A stretch of DNA of 43,908 nucleotides from Larix sibirica (taxonomy: Eukaryota > Streptophyta > Pinopsida > Pinales > Pinaceae), in NCBI GenBank assembly GCA_004151065.3, contig NWUY0304794130.1, positions 1 to 43,908 of the forward strand, read 5' to 3'. A program made the position numbers and the translations under genes. Shown piece after piece: positions 22,470 to 33,349 of the stretch (positions are counted from its first letter, which is position 1; each line of letters starts with the position of its first letter). A model generated the notes under the pieces. The model saw only the letters and a program-made list of their open reading frames with translations. It was not told where the DNA came from and made no database searches.

Positions 22470-23407
22470 AGGGATGGAACTACAATTTAGAATGGCAATA
22501 CAACTGAAGTTCCATAAACCAAGGAATAAGGTGTAGCACAAATAGGGATCCTAATAGAAGTGCAGTAAGCCCGCAAAGCTTTATATAACTGGGTATGCCA
22601 ATCCCGTACATAAGCAGTAATGGTATACTTAAGGATGGTGAGCAAAGTCTTATTTGTAACTTCAGCTTGACCATTTTCTTTCCAGTAGTATGGAGTTTTT
22701 CACTTTTAAGTAATCTTGTACTGGTCCATAAAGTTCCTTACATTATAAGATCAGAACTGAGTACCATTGTTTATGACTATGGTGTGAGGGATTATAAACC
22801 TACAAATGATTTGACTCAGGATGAATCTGGAGATGACACATCTAATAATGGAAGTGAGTGGCATGGCTTCTACCCACTTGGTGAAGTAGTCTGTGGTTGT
22901 TATAATTAACTTCTGACCATCAAATGAGGCTAGATGAATCTGTCCAATAAGGTATAAACCCCATAATGAAAAAGGCCAAGGTGACTCAATGGAAATGAGG
23001 TTGCAAGATGGAATATTAATTAGGTGTGCATGGTGTTGGCAAGCAGGACACTTCCTAATAAACTCCCTAACATTGTCATGCAAGGTAGGCCAATAGTACC
23101 CCATTCTAAGGATCTTGGTCAAAGTGGCATGAGTACTAAAGTTACCACAACACACACCATAATGAGCTTCACGCAGAATAGTCTTAGTCTCAGGGTAGTC
23201 AATACAATGTAAGAGGACTCTATTAAAGCCACATATAAAAAAATCCCTATAATAAAAAAGAATGACTGCACATCCTGATAGAGCTATAATTACTCTTGGA
23301 AGACTCAAAGTGACCTTTCTTACTAGCGAGAATAGCGAGAAAGACACCAATGTCTTAGTACCAAGGCACACATTGATTGCGAGGGGAAGTGGGATAGTTG
23401 AGCTCAT
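22470..23407 (-). pseudogene. Ty3/gypsy integrase relic (zinc domain and full core)
   Basis: This is the longest coding relic in the window. The 218-codon open frame 22751-23407 carries the zinc-binding domain (REAHYGVCCG, THATLTKILRMGYYWPTL, IRKCPACQ), then the core: GLYLIGQIHLASFDGQKLII, TTDYFTKWVEAMPL and VINNGTQF. After a frame change it continues to about 22475: TPYYWKENGQAEVTNKTLL, RDWHTQLYKALRAYCTSIRI, ATPYSLVYGT. Of the D,D-35-E catalytic triad, the first Asp reads Tyr (GLYLIG), the second reads Asn (INNGTQ), and the Glu of NGQAE is kept. It cannot have been active in this form. CpG is scarce (7 in 22561-23460), as expected for long-methylated nuclear DNA. No clear RNase H is found upstream of it (23410-23900). 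Confidence 0.92.
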
Positions 23408-23984
23408 AGTTATCTAGGTAATCAGGTGGAGCTTGCGGTGGACCTTTTAAATAGTACCTTTTAAATAGTCAAAATTACATGGGAGAGGGTTTGTGTGGCA
23501 AGCTCTTACACGGTCTCTAGGTATAAGATAGCTTCTCTCAGTAAGTGATCATTTATAGGTGGATCCTTATGGGCAGGAAATTATCCTCCAAGGGCTCTCT
23601 AAAAAGCAAAGAAATAGACTTATAAGTTCATGCTTCACCCAATGTAGGAAACATCATAGGATTTTCATTCTAAAAGTAAGTGTTTTACTATCTTGTGGTA
23701 CTCTAGAAGGTATAACTCATAAACAGCATATTTACCATGGACTTTATTAATAATAAGTTGTTAATCCCTAAAAGCTTACATAGAGGTTGCCCCGAGGTCA
23801 ATAGCAGCACATAAACGAAGAATGAGGGCTTAATACTAAAAAATGTTATTTGTGCAAGGAAAGTAAAGCCTTTAAGTAGCGTATATAGAATATTCATCTT
23901 TAGATGCGAGCAAGATAGTTATAGCACCGGTTTCGAACTTATTCTTAGCACCATCAAATAAGAGGGTCCCAGTGTAAAGGCTAG

Positions 23985-24095
23985 GGATGAATGAAGGCTC
24001 AAATGAGGGTGAAGATAAAGGTGAGGATGAATATTAAGATTAAGGTGAAAATGAGGATGATGGTGAAGATGGAGACACTACCTCATCATTAGGGA
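23985..24095. repeat. Purine-rich ggtgaagatgagg low-complexity tract
   Basis: Imperfect 6-12 bp units (gagggtgaagataaaggtga, ggatgatggtgaagatgg). Read on the plus strand it gives a Glu/Asp/Gly-rich peptide with stops. Confidence 0.75.
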
Positions 24096-24140
24096 ATTCA
24101 GGTTTACAAGAATAAATAATCTTATTTGTAATGGGTTTCC

Positions 24141-24160
24141 GGTGTAGATCAAATCTCCAC
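24141..24160 (+). repeat. 20-bp dispersed repeat E, copy 1
   Basis: ggtgtagatcaaatctccac. It is identical to the reverse complement of 26184-26203, and 19 of its 20 bases recur at 28905-28923. The flanks of the three copies are unrelated. Confidence 0.9.
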
Positions 24161-24179
24161 TTAGACCTCAAGAGATGGC

Positions 24180-25600
24180 TTGAACAATTATATTACAATG
24201 CATGGTTGTTTCATGGTTGTTTCGAGATACATGAACTGTTATATTTTGATGCACGTTAGTTGATTGATTGTTGGTTATTTTGAGATGTTAATTTTTTTAT
24301 GGTTAGATATATTGTTGATAAATATATCGTATATATATATTTCTTTAATATGATTAGTTTATATGTTGGTTTTATAGTTTATTAGTTGTTGTTTCAAGTT
24401 GGTTTATTGCTTGTTTTTTATTGGTTGTTGCATAGTGATGCATGCTCGCAAGATAGATTCTGAAGTGCATGGTAGTAGATTGATTAAATAATAAGTAGAT
24501 AATAGGGTACATTGTATATATAGGATCATTTTTGATCTAAATGGTGTAGTATTGATCCCATGTATTTAATTTATATGTTCTATATTGATTTATTTATCTG
24601 TGTATTGCTCCTAATTTATTGATGAAGGAACCTGGCGTAAACCCGAGGTAACACGGGAGGTTAATTGCTGTTGTTTTTGCCCTTGTATTTCTCTTTAATT
24701 ATTATTGATTAATTATGGTTGCTGTAATCTATGATTCGATGATAGTTGCAAGATGATTGTGGTAGCTACAGTGATGCATAGAAAAATTTTTATAGATAGA
24801 TATTGATGTAAGATATATTCCTGTCTTTCTATAAGTAAATTGAATGGGAAGCAGGATTCGGGATATTGAAGTGCCGGGTCTTAGTTGTATGCTCCCTCGC
24901 CTTTTTATCCTTGTAATTGCCCTTTAATTATTCTTGATAAACGATAGTGTATGGTAAGCTTGGTGCAGGTTTGTTGGGGATTCGAGGTGCATGTCAATTT
25001 GAAAAACTATGTATCGATTCTTTTTGATACCTCTGCTCCGCTTATTATCCCATCTCTCTCATTGAGAGGCAATGGGCACAGTGTCTTCCGCGAGGTAAAT
25101 CGGCGGTCAAACTATTGGTTGAGTGGGCAGGTGCACATGGTGCGCAATGGCGTGGTGTGGAATTGATAGGTATTTCTCTGCAGGGTATTTTTCCTCTTTA
25201 TGTATTCTTCTATATTTATGTGCAAGCTTGAGTAAGTTAGATGAAGTGAAGCCGGTTTGTTCTTCCTACTTATTTGACCAGAGGTTTAGTTTGTGTGGCC
25301 ATAACGCATTAGCTTTTTGCTCTGCTTCTGGTCTTTAGGCAAGGAAATTGAAGTGCAGGGTATTATTTCTATCCATGCGTATTTTTTGTATGCTCCCTGC
25401 TCCCAAGACCATGGCTACGCTATGATTTATATCCTCCCATGATTTATATCCTCCCCTGTATTTCTCGACAAAGTGATGGGTCTTTTTTATAGCTCATTTC
25501 CCTTTTCTTTATAGAAGTAATTTTAGGTAAGATGTGTTAAGGTAATATGTGTATTTCTATCTTTCCATTTCTCTCCCGAAGTATATTTATATCCTAGCTA
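24180..25600. other. T-rich, CpG-poor, intron-like DNA
   Basis: Long T-rich runs with few CpG resemble plant nuclear intron or intergenic sequence. A diverged duplication is visible: gaagtgccgggtcttag...tgtatgctccct (about 24869-24898) against gaagtgcagggtattat...tgtatgctccctgc (about 25350-25400). A 17-bp unit atgatttatatcctccc is repeated in tandem at 25422-25455. The open frame 24951-25166 is preceded by a ggtgcag acceptor-like site and contains a gaggtaaat donor-like site near 25093, but its peptide is not recognised. Confidence 0.5.
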
Positions 25601-26180
25601 TTATAGAATGAGTATGGCTAGTTACTATAGAATGAGTTTTATAGTTAGTATGTAGTTCCTTGGTTAAAGGTATTATGGGTATCATTCATAGAGGACGGGG
25701 TCTAATGCTTCTAAGAGGTTGTCTGGTATGTAGTTCCTGTGATATAGCTGTAAAATCCCGTTATTGGAATGATATGATTAGTAACAGGTTCCTCTAAGTC
25801 AAAGTCCGGGGGTATATTGTATAATTTAGTTTACGGGTGCAACATTTACTAAAGGAATATTGTATTTCCCTCTCAGGTTCTAGGATGGTTTTTGCTCCAG
25901 CTGAGAATAAGGAATAAAAGATATAAAAGGTCGAATGGTCGTTGGTGTATTGTGTCTGCTGGTAGGAGCTAGATATTTCCTATAGTGGAAAAAAGTGTAT
26001 TGAGTTAATGATTCTAGCTAGGGATGAAGCTTCTTATTGAGATCGTGTGGTGTGAGGAGTGTCCCTAAGAATAGCTTACTAGTACTAATAGGATCATTTT
26101 ATTAAACAATTAATTTTCATTCCACAAAAGTCAAAGTCAAGGGCGGAGCAACTCGGTTGACCACCGTGAGGCCGAGGGGC
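25600..26180. other. Unassigned spacer
   Basis: Nothing recognised beyond a repeated tatagaatgagt word (about 25600 and 25626). Confidence 0.5.
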
Positions 26181-26183
26181 GGA

Positions 26184-26203
26184 GTGGAGATTTGATCTAC
26201 ACC
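26184..26203 (-). repeat. 20-bp dispersed repeat E, copy 2 (inverted)
   Basis: gtggagatttgatctacacc, the exact reverse complement of 24141-24160. It marks the left edge of the actgg/ggatc array. Confidence 0.9.
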
Positions 26204-27830
26204 GATGCTACAGGTACTGAAACTGTTAAAGCTGGTGGTTCATATGGTTAATAAACTGGATCAACTGGCTCTACATTATATGGAATGGACAAGGATGTTA
26301 TCGCTCGGTAAAGCCTGCCCGCGCCCTATCTATGATGCTGTCTTTGTTGCTAGGTATGCTGCTGTAACTAGGTAAGCTTCTGGATCAAGGGCTGGATCTT
26401 TAACTGGATGAAGATAAGCTGGGGCAGGCACTGATGGGCTATGGCCATAAAGATGGTTGCTGCCTTGGCACTAGTGCTTATGCGCTTGGGTAGTGGCTAG
26501 TGACTAGCTTAGATGACTGGCTTCTTTATGGCGTGTCTAGCTGGGCTTGTCCCGGCTTTATGGTACTATTGATAGCCTATTCCGGGTTTTGGTACATCGA
26601 CAGAAACAACTGCTTCATATACAGAATAAACTGGCGCTGGATCTACGGCAAAGGCTACTGAGTAAAGGTAAACAGTCCTGGTACTTACTCTGCTTCAACT
26701 GGTGCACCTGCCCTTGCTTATGCTGCTACTAGCTATGGGTCTGGAACAGGTTATGCTATAGGCTTTCGATATCGACCTGCTTAAAGGCTAACTGGATAAA
26801 AATGATCCACTAAAACTAGCTACGCTAACAATGGATCTGCTTACTATACTGCGGGTTCTATAAAGAAAATTGGCCCTGCAAGCTCTGCAACCAGACAATC
26901 TCCTACTCGGCCAACTACCCCTGCCTCTCTTTCCTCTCTAGCTGCTTAGGATAAATTGGTTAAAGAGAAAATGCAACAACCGGATCTGCTCGTCTCATTT
27001 GATCTCTGGAAAAATAACCCATTAATAAAGAAATAAATCGCGCTGGCCTTTACCGGGGGTACGCCTACCTAAAAAGAAACATTTTCATTTCCTTCGGGTC
27101 TTTAGATTGGACTGAGATCCCGATCGATCAATATTGCCAACCTGATCACAGGAACTCGCCTATTAATCTATCTAGGAAGGGGTTTATGCGCTCTCTGTAT
27201 TCCTCCTACTGTCTTTGGCCCAAGTTCACGTAGTGCGGCTTTGTGTTAATTTTGTAATAGCTACAAATATATAAGGGTGATGCTAGGCCACTCAATCAAT
27301 TGGATCTTAGTCAATAGGGTCTACTGGCTCTCACGCACGGGTTCTATAAATGGATTTGCCCCTACCGTTATTCTCTTAAATGCCTTTGATGCTTTAACCA
27401 GGCAATAAACCGCTACTACTTGAACTCAATCAATTAGCTCTGGATCCGTATCTCTACGGGGTAGTGTACCTGGAACAGGTTATGAGACTATAAAATTGGA
27501 ACTAGGTAAAATCAACCAACCTTGGCACTTTTATTTTCAACTTTATATGCTTCCATTGGCGCTGATGAACCCACTGCTGATTCTCGAAATGGAATTGGAC
27601 AGATAGATGGCGGTATAAAAGGCCTCTCCTACCTCCTATCCTCTATATGTATCCAATACAATCTGCCCGCCCTAATTTAATATATAATAGATCTAAGCAA
27701 CCGCCTTTGACTCCGGCTTCGATACCTTATATGTTAGTTATGTTTGTGGTGACTTCGCCTTGGGTGCTACTTTAACTTAGTCAACTGGTTCTTACGGGAA
27801 CAGATGAAAGCTTCAATCCGAGCATTAATC
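26204..27830. repeat. actgg/ggatc decayed array, block 2 (largest)
   Basis: Across 1.6 kb the words actgga, ggatctac, gctgctact, actggttcta and aactggatcaactggctcta keep recurring at irregular spacing, for example near 26258, 26380, 26400, 26635, 26750, 26820, 27310, 27440 and 27785. No single unit length holds, so I read it as an old array blurred by point changes and indels. The same vocabulary appears at 11750 and 43480. Confidence 0.6.
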
Positions 27831-27834
27831 CGTA

Positions 27835-28900
27835 TCCCTCTTGTAAACTCCTTTTTCATCCCAATTAGGTCCTAACCGAGCCTACTAGGAGGGGGGGTGG
27901 GTAGTAAGCTACACGTAGAGGCATAGATTATTTTCAAGAGAGCAAGTACCAAGATTGTGTGCACCCCAGGGGCTGGAACCGGTCCTATTCGTCGTAGGCA
28001 GGCACTGGACCATCTATGCAATGTGGATTTTTATGTGGGCGCTTAACCAGGAGAGTACAATTAGTCAGCAGTGTATTTACCAAGAACGTAATATTTATTC
28101 CAGAGGGACCAGACCTGCGTAGTCCAATTCGTTGGCTGGCTTTTGAACTCGCGAGAATACAGTGTTAACTGTAATAGACCCGTATAATGGGTCATAGGAA
28201 TCGAGCAACATGCTAGAATGCGGAGTTGGGGGTCTTTATTCTGTTTGATTTGACGAGTATTAGGGGCATTAGGAGCATATATATATATATAATCTATTAC
28301 TTAGTAATCTCTTAGGGGCGAGCAATAGGACCTTGGTGTAGTGCCAATCCTAGCGTTTTAACCTCCTAAAGATAGAAAGGAATAGGGGAAAGCAACCCTT
28401 ATGTTACGATGATTAGGTCTTAGGCTACATTACATTGATTCTTATTAATAGTGTTGTATAACGCCCATCGACACTCTTTGTTAGTAGCCTACCCGCTACG
28501 GACCTATTAGCTTATATACAATAAGTCTTTCAAGGTTTTGTACCGCTACGCTGGCATTTCTCATTTGCACCAGTTTGGCTAGTAGACCCTTCCACCGGCA
28601 CGGCCTTTGTGTTTCTACGCTATTTGTGTGGAATGTATGGAGATGGTTCCACCCAAACAATATATAGCTCTGAATCAATAGGATCTGTTACTAGGGGATC
28701 AGGATCTGCATCTGTGTCGGTATGGGTATGAACCCGTGCCTCGTACCGCATTGAACGCTTATGTTCTTCCTTTTTACTAAAGTCCTAGGGCCGGTAAACT
28801 CCTTAAGCATTAAGCACTTAGACCGGGCGGTTAAGCACTAGTACTCATTTTCACGATTGAAGCGCGAAGACTGCATTGTATAATAAGAGCAAGTGCACAT
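27835..28900. other. Unassigned spacer
   Basis: No gene. A ta run lies at about 28277-28292. Words ggatcaggatctgcatctgt near 28698 echo the actgg/ggatc array. Confidence 0.5.
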
Positions 28901-28904
28901 TTAA

Positions 28905-28923
28905 GTGTAGATCAAATCTCCAC
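28905..28923 (+). repeat. 20-bp dispersed repeat E, copy 3 (19 bp)
   Basis: gtgtagatcaaatctccac, the same as positions 2-20 of the copy at 24141. It sits at the left edge of the TA-rich block. Confidence 0.9.
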
Positions 28924-28979
28924 CGGCAAAATATGTGCATTTCCCTAATGATGACCTTATGATTGTAACCCCCCCTCTA

Positions 28980-30830
28980 TCCCCGCGCCCATATAACTAT
29001 AAACAGCAGAGGATAGCCATATGATAGCACGTATGATTATAATGTAAAAGTATGAGAATAGAGATATGGTTCTCCCGGTATTCACCCTGGTTAGTTTACC
29101 ATTAGTGATCCCCCTGTCCTTAGCTTATAACCAAAAGGATATACTAGTAATTATGCCTGTACCTAAAGAAACTACTACCTCAAAATTATATAACATCATA
29201 ACCTTACAGAATATACCAATATACGGTGGAAAGGTATAGGATATTAATGCATATAACGAAGAAGGTGGTTTCCCATATATATATAGGCGCTATAGTATCC
29301 CTATTAGGTACCTGTCATATACCCGTTAGGGAATAAGGTTATTTATTCTTATATACCCTTGATCCTAAGAGTACTTATCGGGGAGAGAGAGCATATTCCC
29401 AGTCCGAACTTACCTTATATGGAATAGCTACTAATAGTGACCATATGCTTAGTATATTGGCGAAGAAGTTATTGGATATATTAATAAGCAACTATAGGTA
29501 TTATGCATGATTCACTTATGACATCATAGGAATGGGGATATACCTACTATGCTTACCCGTAAACGAGGTGGGTCTTCGTTAGACCAGTGATGGGTTATTA
29601 CCTTTATACGTTAACCCACATATCTATATATATCTATATATGTACCCTATAAACCATCACCACGACTATTCCCGGGTAATTTGAGAATGGGTATATTAAT
29701 AATGTATTAGGTTTTCCGCTAATGGTGAATAAATAAAATAACTATAAATAGGGGATAGTTAATAGTTTACGGGTTATAGAAGCAACTACTGTTCGAGGTA
29801 TGTACTCAAAATGAGTCCGCACCGATAGCCTATTAAAGTAGATATAATAGCATATCTATATTCTTATCTTACCTTAGTTATATTCCTAGATATTATCTAA
29901 CAGTTTTACCAGGATAGAGTGTTTCCTGACCTTAGTATGCTACAGGGATAGACATATTATCCTATGGTACCTATAACTGCGGGACATATGAGAATAGGGA
30001 AAGTAACAAGCTTTGGGAGTATAGGTATGGGTATCTTCCAGTTGAATAATTGCTTAGTAGCATGATTATCCTAAAGTCATAGAAGGATATTTCCACGGTG
30101 CCTCCTTTTATATTAATTATGACTTCAATCACCTATCATGCTATCTTAGGAGGCTATTGATTGGTAAGGGAGATAGTAGTTTATATGGATGAGTAAAGGG
30201 TAAGTATAATAGGGTAACCATATATATATTACTACCAGTAGACTTATGGGCGCCAATAATATTATGTCCTATTAATATGGAAGGCAGGGTAAGTATCCCA
30301 TACGTTATTATTATATGGTATGGATAGAAGTAGCTTATACTCTAAAAGAAGGATATCTCTATGACTAGACCGTTATACCTGGTTATGCTAATATATGACC
30401 GCATTGCTAATAGGTAATATACTATACTCTTAACATATTAGTATAATAGCCATACCTTCAATGAGTTTATGTTATACTAATAGATCGAGATATTCCATAT
30501 AGTATCATATAGCTATAGGACTAGATAGGTGTCTTAACTATGCTATACTGATAAACTAGTAGGTATATTATTTACTCTAGGGCAGATCCTAATAGTATTG
30601 TATAACCGTATAAGCAATATAATTAGGTGATGCTAGTAGTACGTATAATCCTGAAATACTAACTATAGTAACTATATGCATTATCCTATATACTGCCTTA
30701 TAGTAATACCTTATACTAGGTATCTAAGTGTATAATAGCGGTGATATAACCTTAGCCTAATGGTTATATATATTATATACGACTATTACTAGGATATAAC
30801 CACCGTTCTATTAGCAGCAGCTCGCACCAC
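28980..30830. repeat. TA-step-rich block of recurring ctatagg / tatacc words
   Basis: A 1.8-kb stretch in which tata, ctatagg, ggtata, tatacc and tattaggta words dominate both strands. No open frame of 60 codons exists on either strand from 28679 to 33057. CpG is present at ordinary levels, unlike the transposon relics. No fixed period is visible by eye. The block starts and ends sharply (ordinary sequence resumes at about 30830). Confidence 0.55.
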
Positions 30831-30834
30831 TGGC

Positions 30835-31270
30835 CAGTATGGCTTTGTCCTTTAACCCTACCTTTGATGCCTTAGGCTCTACCATCCGACTCGGATATGC
30901 CGTATACACTATATAGGTATAGGTATACTGTCCTTAGACCTATAATTTATATTCCAATATGGTTTTATATTTAGTTATTCCCAGAATTGAGTTATTTCTA
31001 TAACTGCACATCTGTTTTATATATAGGATGCACCAAAGTATCCAATTCGTCATATTAGCATCACTCCGATGCAGAGATACTTATATTTATAAATGCATGA
31101 ATCAGAAAAACCAATAATCCTATACTTATGCGCAAGATCGTCAGTAGTAATAAGTACCTATTTTCTATAGGCCATTTATAAGTTGATGTTAACCCGGTCT
31201 AGATAAAAAGCCATATAGATATCTATTAGCTAATTCCTTCACGCCACAGCTTAGCTAGGTACTATAGAAT
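30835..31270. other. Unassigned spacer
   Basis: AT-rich, no features seen. Confidence 0.5.
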
Positions 31271-31474
31271 ATTAGTGGATCAATAACTGGGTAAACTTAT
31301 TCAATGGCTTTTCAAACCGGTGCTTTTTACTTTTTCAATATAACACAAAAAAATTTCTATCAAAAATAACATATTGATACCAATTGAAACACACTTATAA
31401 ACCACATGTTCCACCAACTACGCATAGTTTGAAATTGGATACATCACTTTTAGAATTCTATTTTCATTTCAGTA

Positions 31475-31665
31475 TTGTGCCTTTTTAATATCTCCCCGTA
31501 GCTAATGGAGATATTAAAAACAATGGAAAGTGGTTAAAGGAAGGACAACGCAACACTTGGATAGTCCCAGTTGTCCCATATGGAGCCAAAGCAAAATGGG
31601 TGGAAGATGGAGAAGATCCCTTAGTTTATGGCTTAGTTCAGCTAAGTAGTGATATGATGCAATGA
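31475..31665 (+). pseudogene. Probable last exon of an unidentified nuclear gene
   Basis: From 31501 to the stop at 31665 runs a clean frame of 54 codons: ANGDIKNNGKWLKEGQRNTW, then IVPVVPYGAKAKWVEDGEDP, then LVYGLVQLSSDMMQ. Codon use and composition look like a conserved soluble protein C terminus, not noise. Upstream lie two acceptor-like sites after pyrimidine tracts: ttttcatttcag ending at 31474 and tctccccgtag ending at about 31500. Downstream, 31670-32100 is T-rich with few CpG, like a 3' UTR and flank. No preceding exon was found nearby. I do not recognise the protein. If the first acceptor were used, an in-frame taa would fall near 31489, so the second is favoured. It was too short to be listed as a long open frame. 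Confidence 0.5.
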
Positions 31666-32179
31666 ATTCTATTTATGTAGTTGTCTAAGTTAGTTATATT
31701 AGGGTTTTTACATATCCAAGAAGAAACACTAAGATTAATTGTATAAGTAGTCCTTTAAGGCTATGAATAGTGGTTATTCGGTTGTTCATTGGTTAGTTGC
31801 TAATTGTTATTCGAGTTTTTCTATTGTTGCAAAACATGCTTTGTGCTACTATAATGCCATTGTTATGATCACCATGTATTCTTGTTGTGGATGTAATGAC
31901 GTATTGGATCTATGTGCTGGAATGGAGTAATGAAAGCCCCCCTATTTTTCAAATTGTGTTGTATATGTTTTACTTGGAGATTTTTATGTTAGCAACTCCA
32001 TATATTTTTTATTAAAGTAGATATGTTATATGTTATGAGCTTTAATATTTTATGTATGATAAGGACTTGCGAATCACTATAGTAGTTCCTACTATGAATG
32101 GATATTAAAACATAATGGTAAAACATTCAGGTTGTAAACTACCTCACCATCTTTTATCTTGGTACATTCTTCAGGTGAG

Positions 32180-33050
32180 ACCTTCCCCTAATAGGGGTTG
32201 AAAATGATAGCACTAGACTACATGTGGACCTTTTTTGACACCTAAGTGGACCCTGGTATGCCAAATAGAGCCAACAAATGGTTTCATTATCAGTACCTTC
32301 TAATGAGGGATAAAAAATTGTAGGATGATACAGAGGTTATCAAAATAATAGATTAAAAATAATATATATAAGATTTATTTGAAAGAAGGTTTTAGGGTTT
32401 AATCACATAAGAAGTAGAGTTATGCATATATAAGTTTGAGCATTGTAAACAAATAGTTTTATATGGTTATGCTAGTAGGGATGAATATGAGATCTTGTAG
32501 GTGGAGTTCCTTGTGAGTATCTATCAATTGTTGCAGCGACGTGAGGAGACACCAAAAAACACCCAGAGGGAAAGGAAGATAGTAAAATGGAACATCCAGA
32601 CATTAGTTATACTTCAATGAGTAGATAATCACTTAACTCATGTAGTTTATTTATGGGTGAAGACTACAGTGTAAGAGTTTTTTGTAGATATTTTTTTGTA
32701 CACGTGCCAGCCATTTGAAAAGGCCAAGAATAAGTTAAAGTGGGGAGCATGTGGGAGATTTGTAAAAGATGTCTCAACTTGGATTAAGATTTTGTTGGTT
32801 TAATAAGGTATGCTATCCTTTGAACCCATGAGCATGGCCAAGTAAACACCCTATACTATGGGGGCAGCTGGAGTGATGCTAGGGATGCTAAGGTATTAGA
32901 AGAATAAAGACCCTGGGGGGTGAAATAATAATGAAAGGGATGAACAAGTTTTGAGGACGGCGGAAATTATAGATCAATGATGTCTTAACAAGATGCATGT
33001 AATAAAGATGAGAAGTGAATAGTTTCAAAATGATATCAGTGATGAAGGAA
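32180..33050 (+). other. Coding-like, CpG-poor DNA upstream of the RT fragment
   Basis: Scattered peptide-like pieces in changing frames (NRANKWFHYQYLLMRDKKLD, KAKNKLKWGACGRFVKDVST) suggest a degraded transposon reading frame. They lack a diagnostic motif. Their position just upstream of the reverse transcriptase fragment fits gag or early pol, but gag zinc knuckles and a protease motif were not found. Confidence 0.3.
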
Positions 33051-33057
33051 TTAGTTA

Positions 33058-33345
33058 ATGAAGGTTGTGGTGGTGCCTTTTGGGTTGACCAATGTATTTG
33101 TAGTCTTCATAAGTATCATTAATGGTGTATTTTTGGAAGTACCTAGACAATTTTGTTTAGATATTCCTTGTCCTCCTACGTCGAACAAGCCCAATCCTTA
33201 CAGGTTTACTTTTTCAATATGCTCGGGGCTGTTGTCGGGAAAGCGGCTTCGCACCTTGATAATATATTTATATATTTGCAAACTCGGGAGGAGCACAAGG
33301 AGCAACTGAGGTTGGTTTTGTAGTGTCTAAGGGAATTGATGAAGA
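33058..33345 (+). pseudogene. Ty3/gypsy reverse transcriptase fragment with internal insert
   Basis: The start reads VVVPFGLTNVFVVFISIING, then VFLEVPRQFCLDI, the PFGLxNAP block of the gypsy palm domain. After about 90 bp of unrelated sequence (33168-33255), the same strand resumes with LDNIFIYLQTREEHKEQLRL, stop, CLREL, which is the active-site motif and the following helix. The family motif has two adjacent Asp (xxDD) that bind the metal ions. Here the second is Asn (LDNI). The insert sits between the thumb-side of PFGL and the active site, where the family has no spacer. Nothing of RNase H or integrase follows in this copy. Confidence 0.85.
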
Positions 33346-33349
33346 ATTG

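Noticed and set aside
26204-27830. Possible collagen-like or Thr-Gly-Ser repeat protein gene
   Set aside because: Stops occur in all frames at short intervals, and no unit length is a consistent multiple of three.
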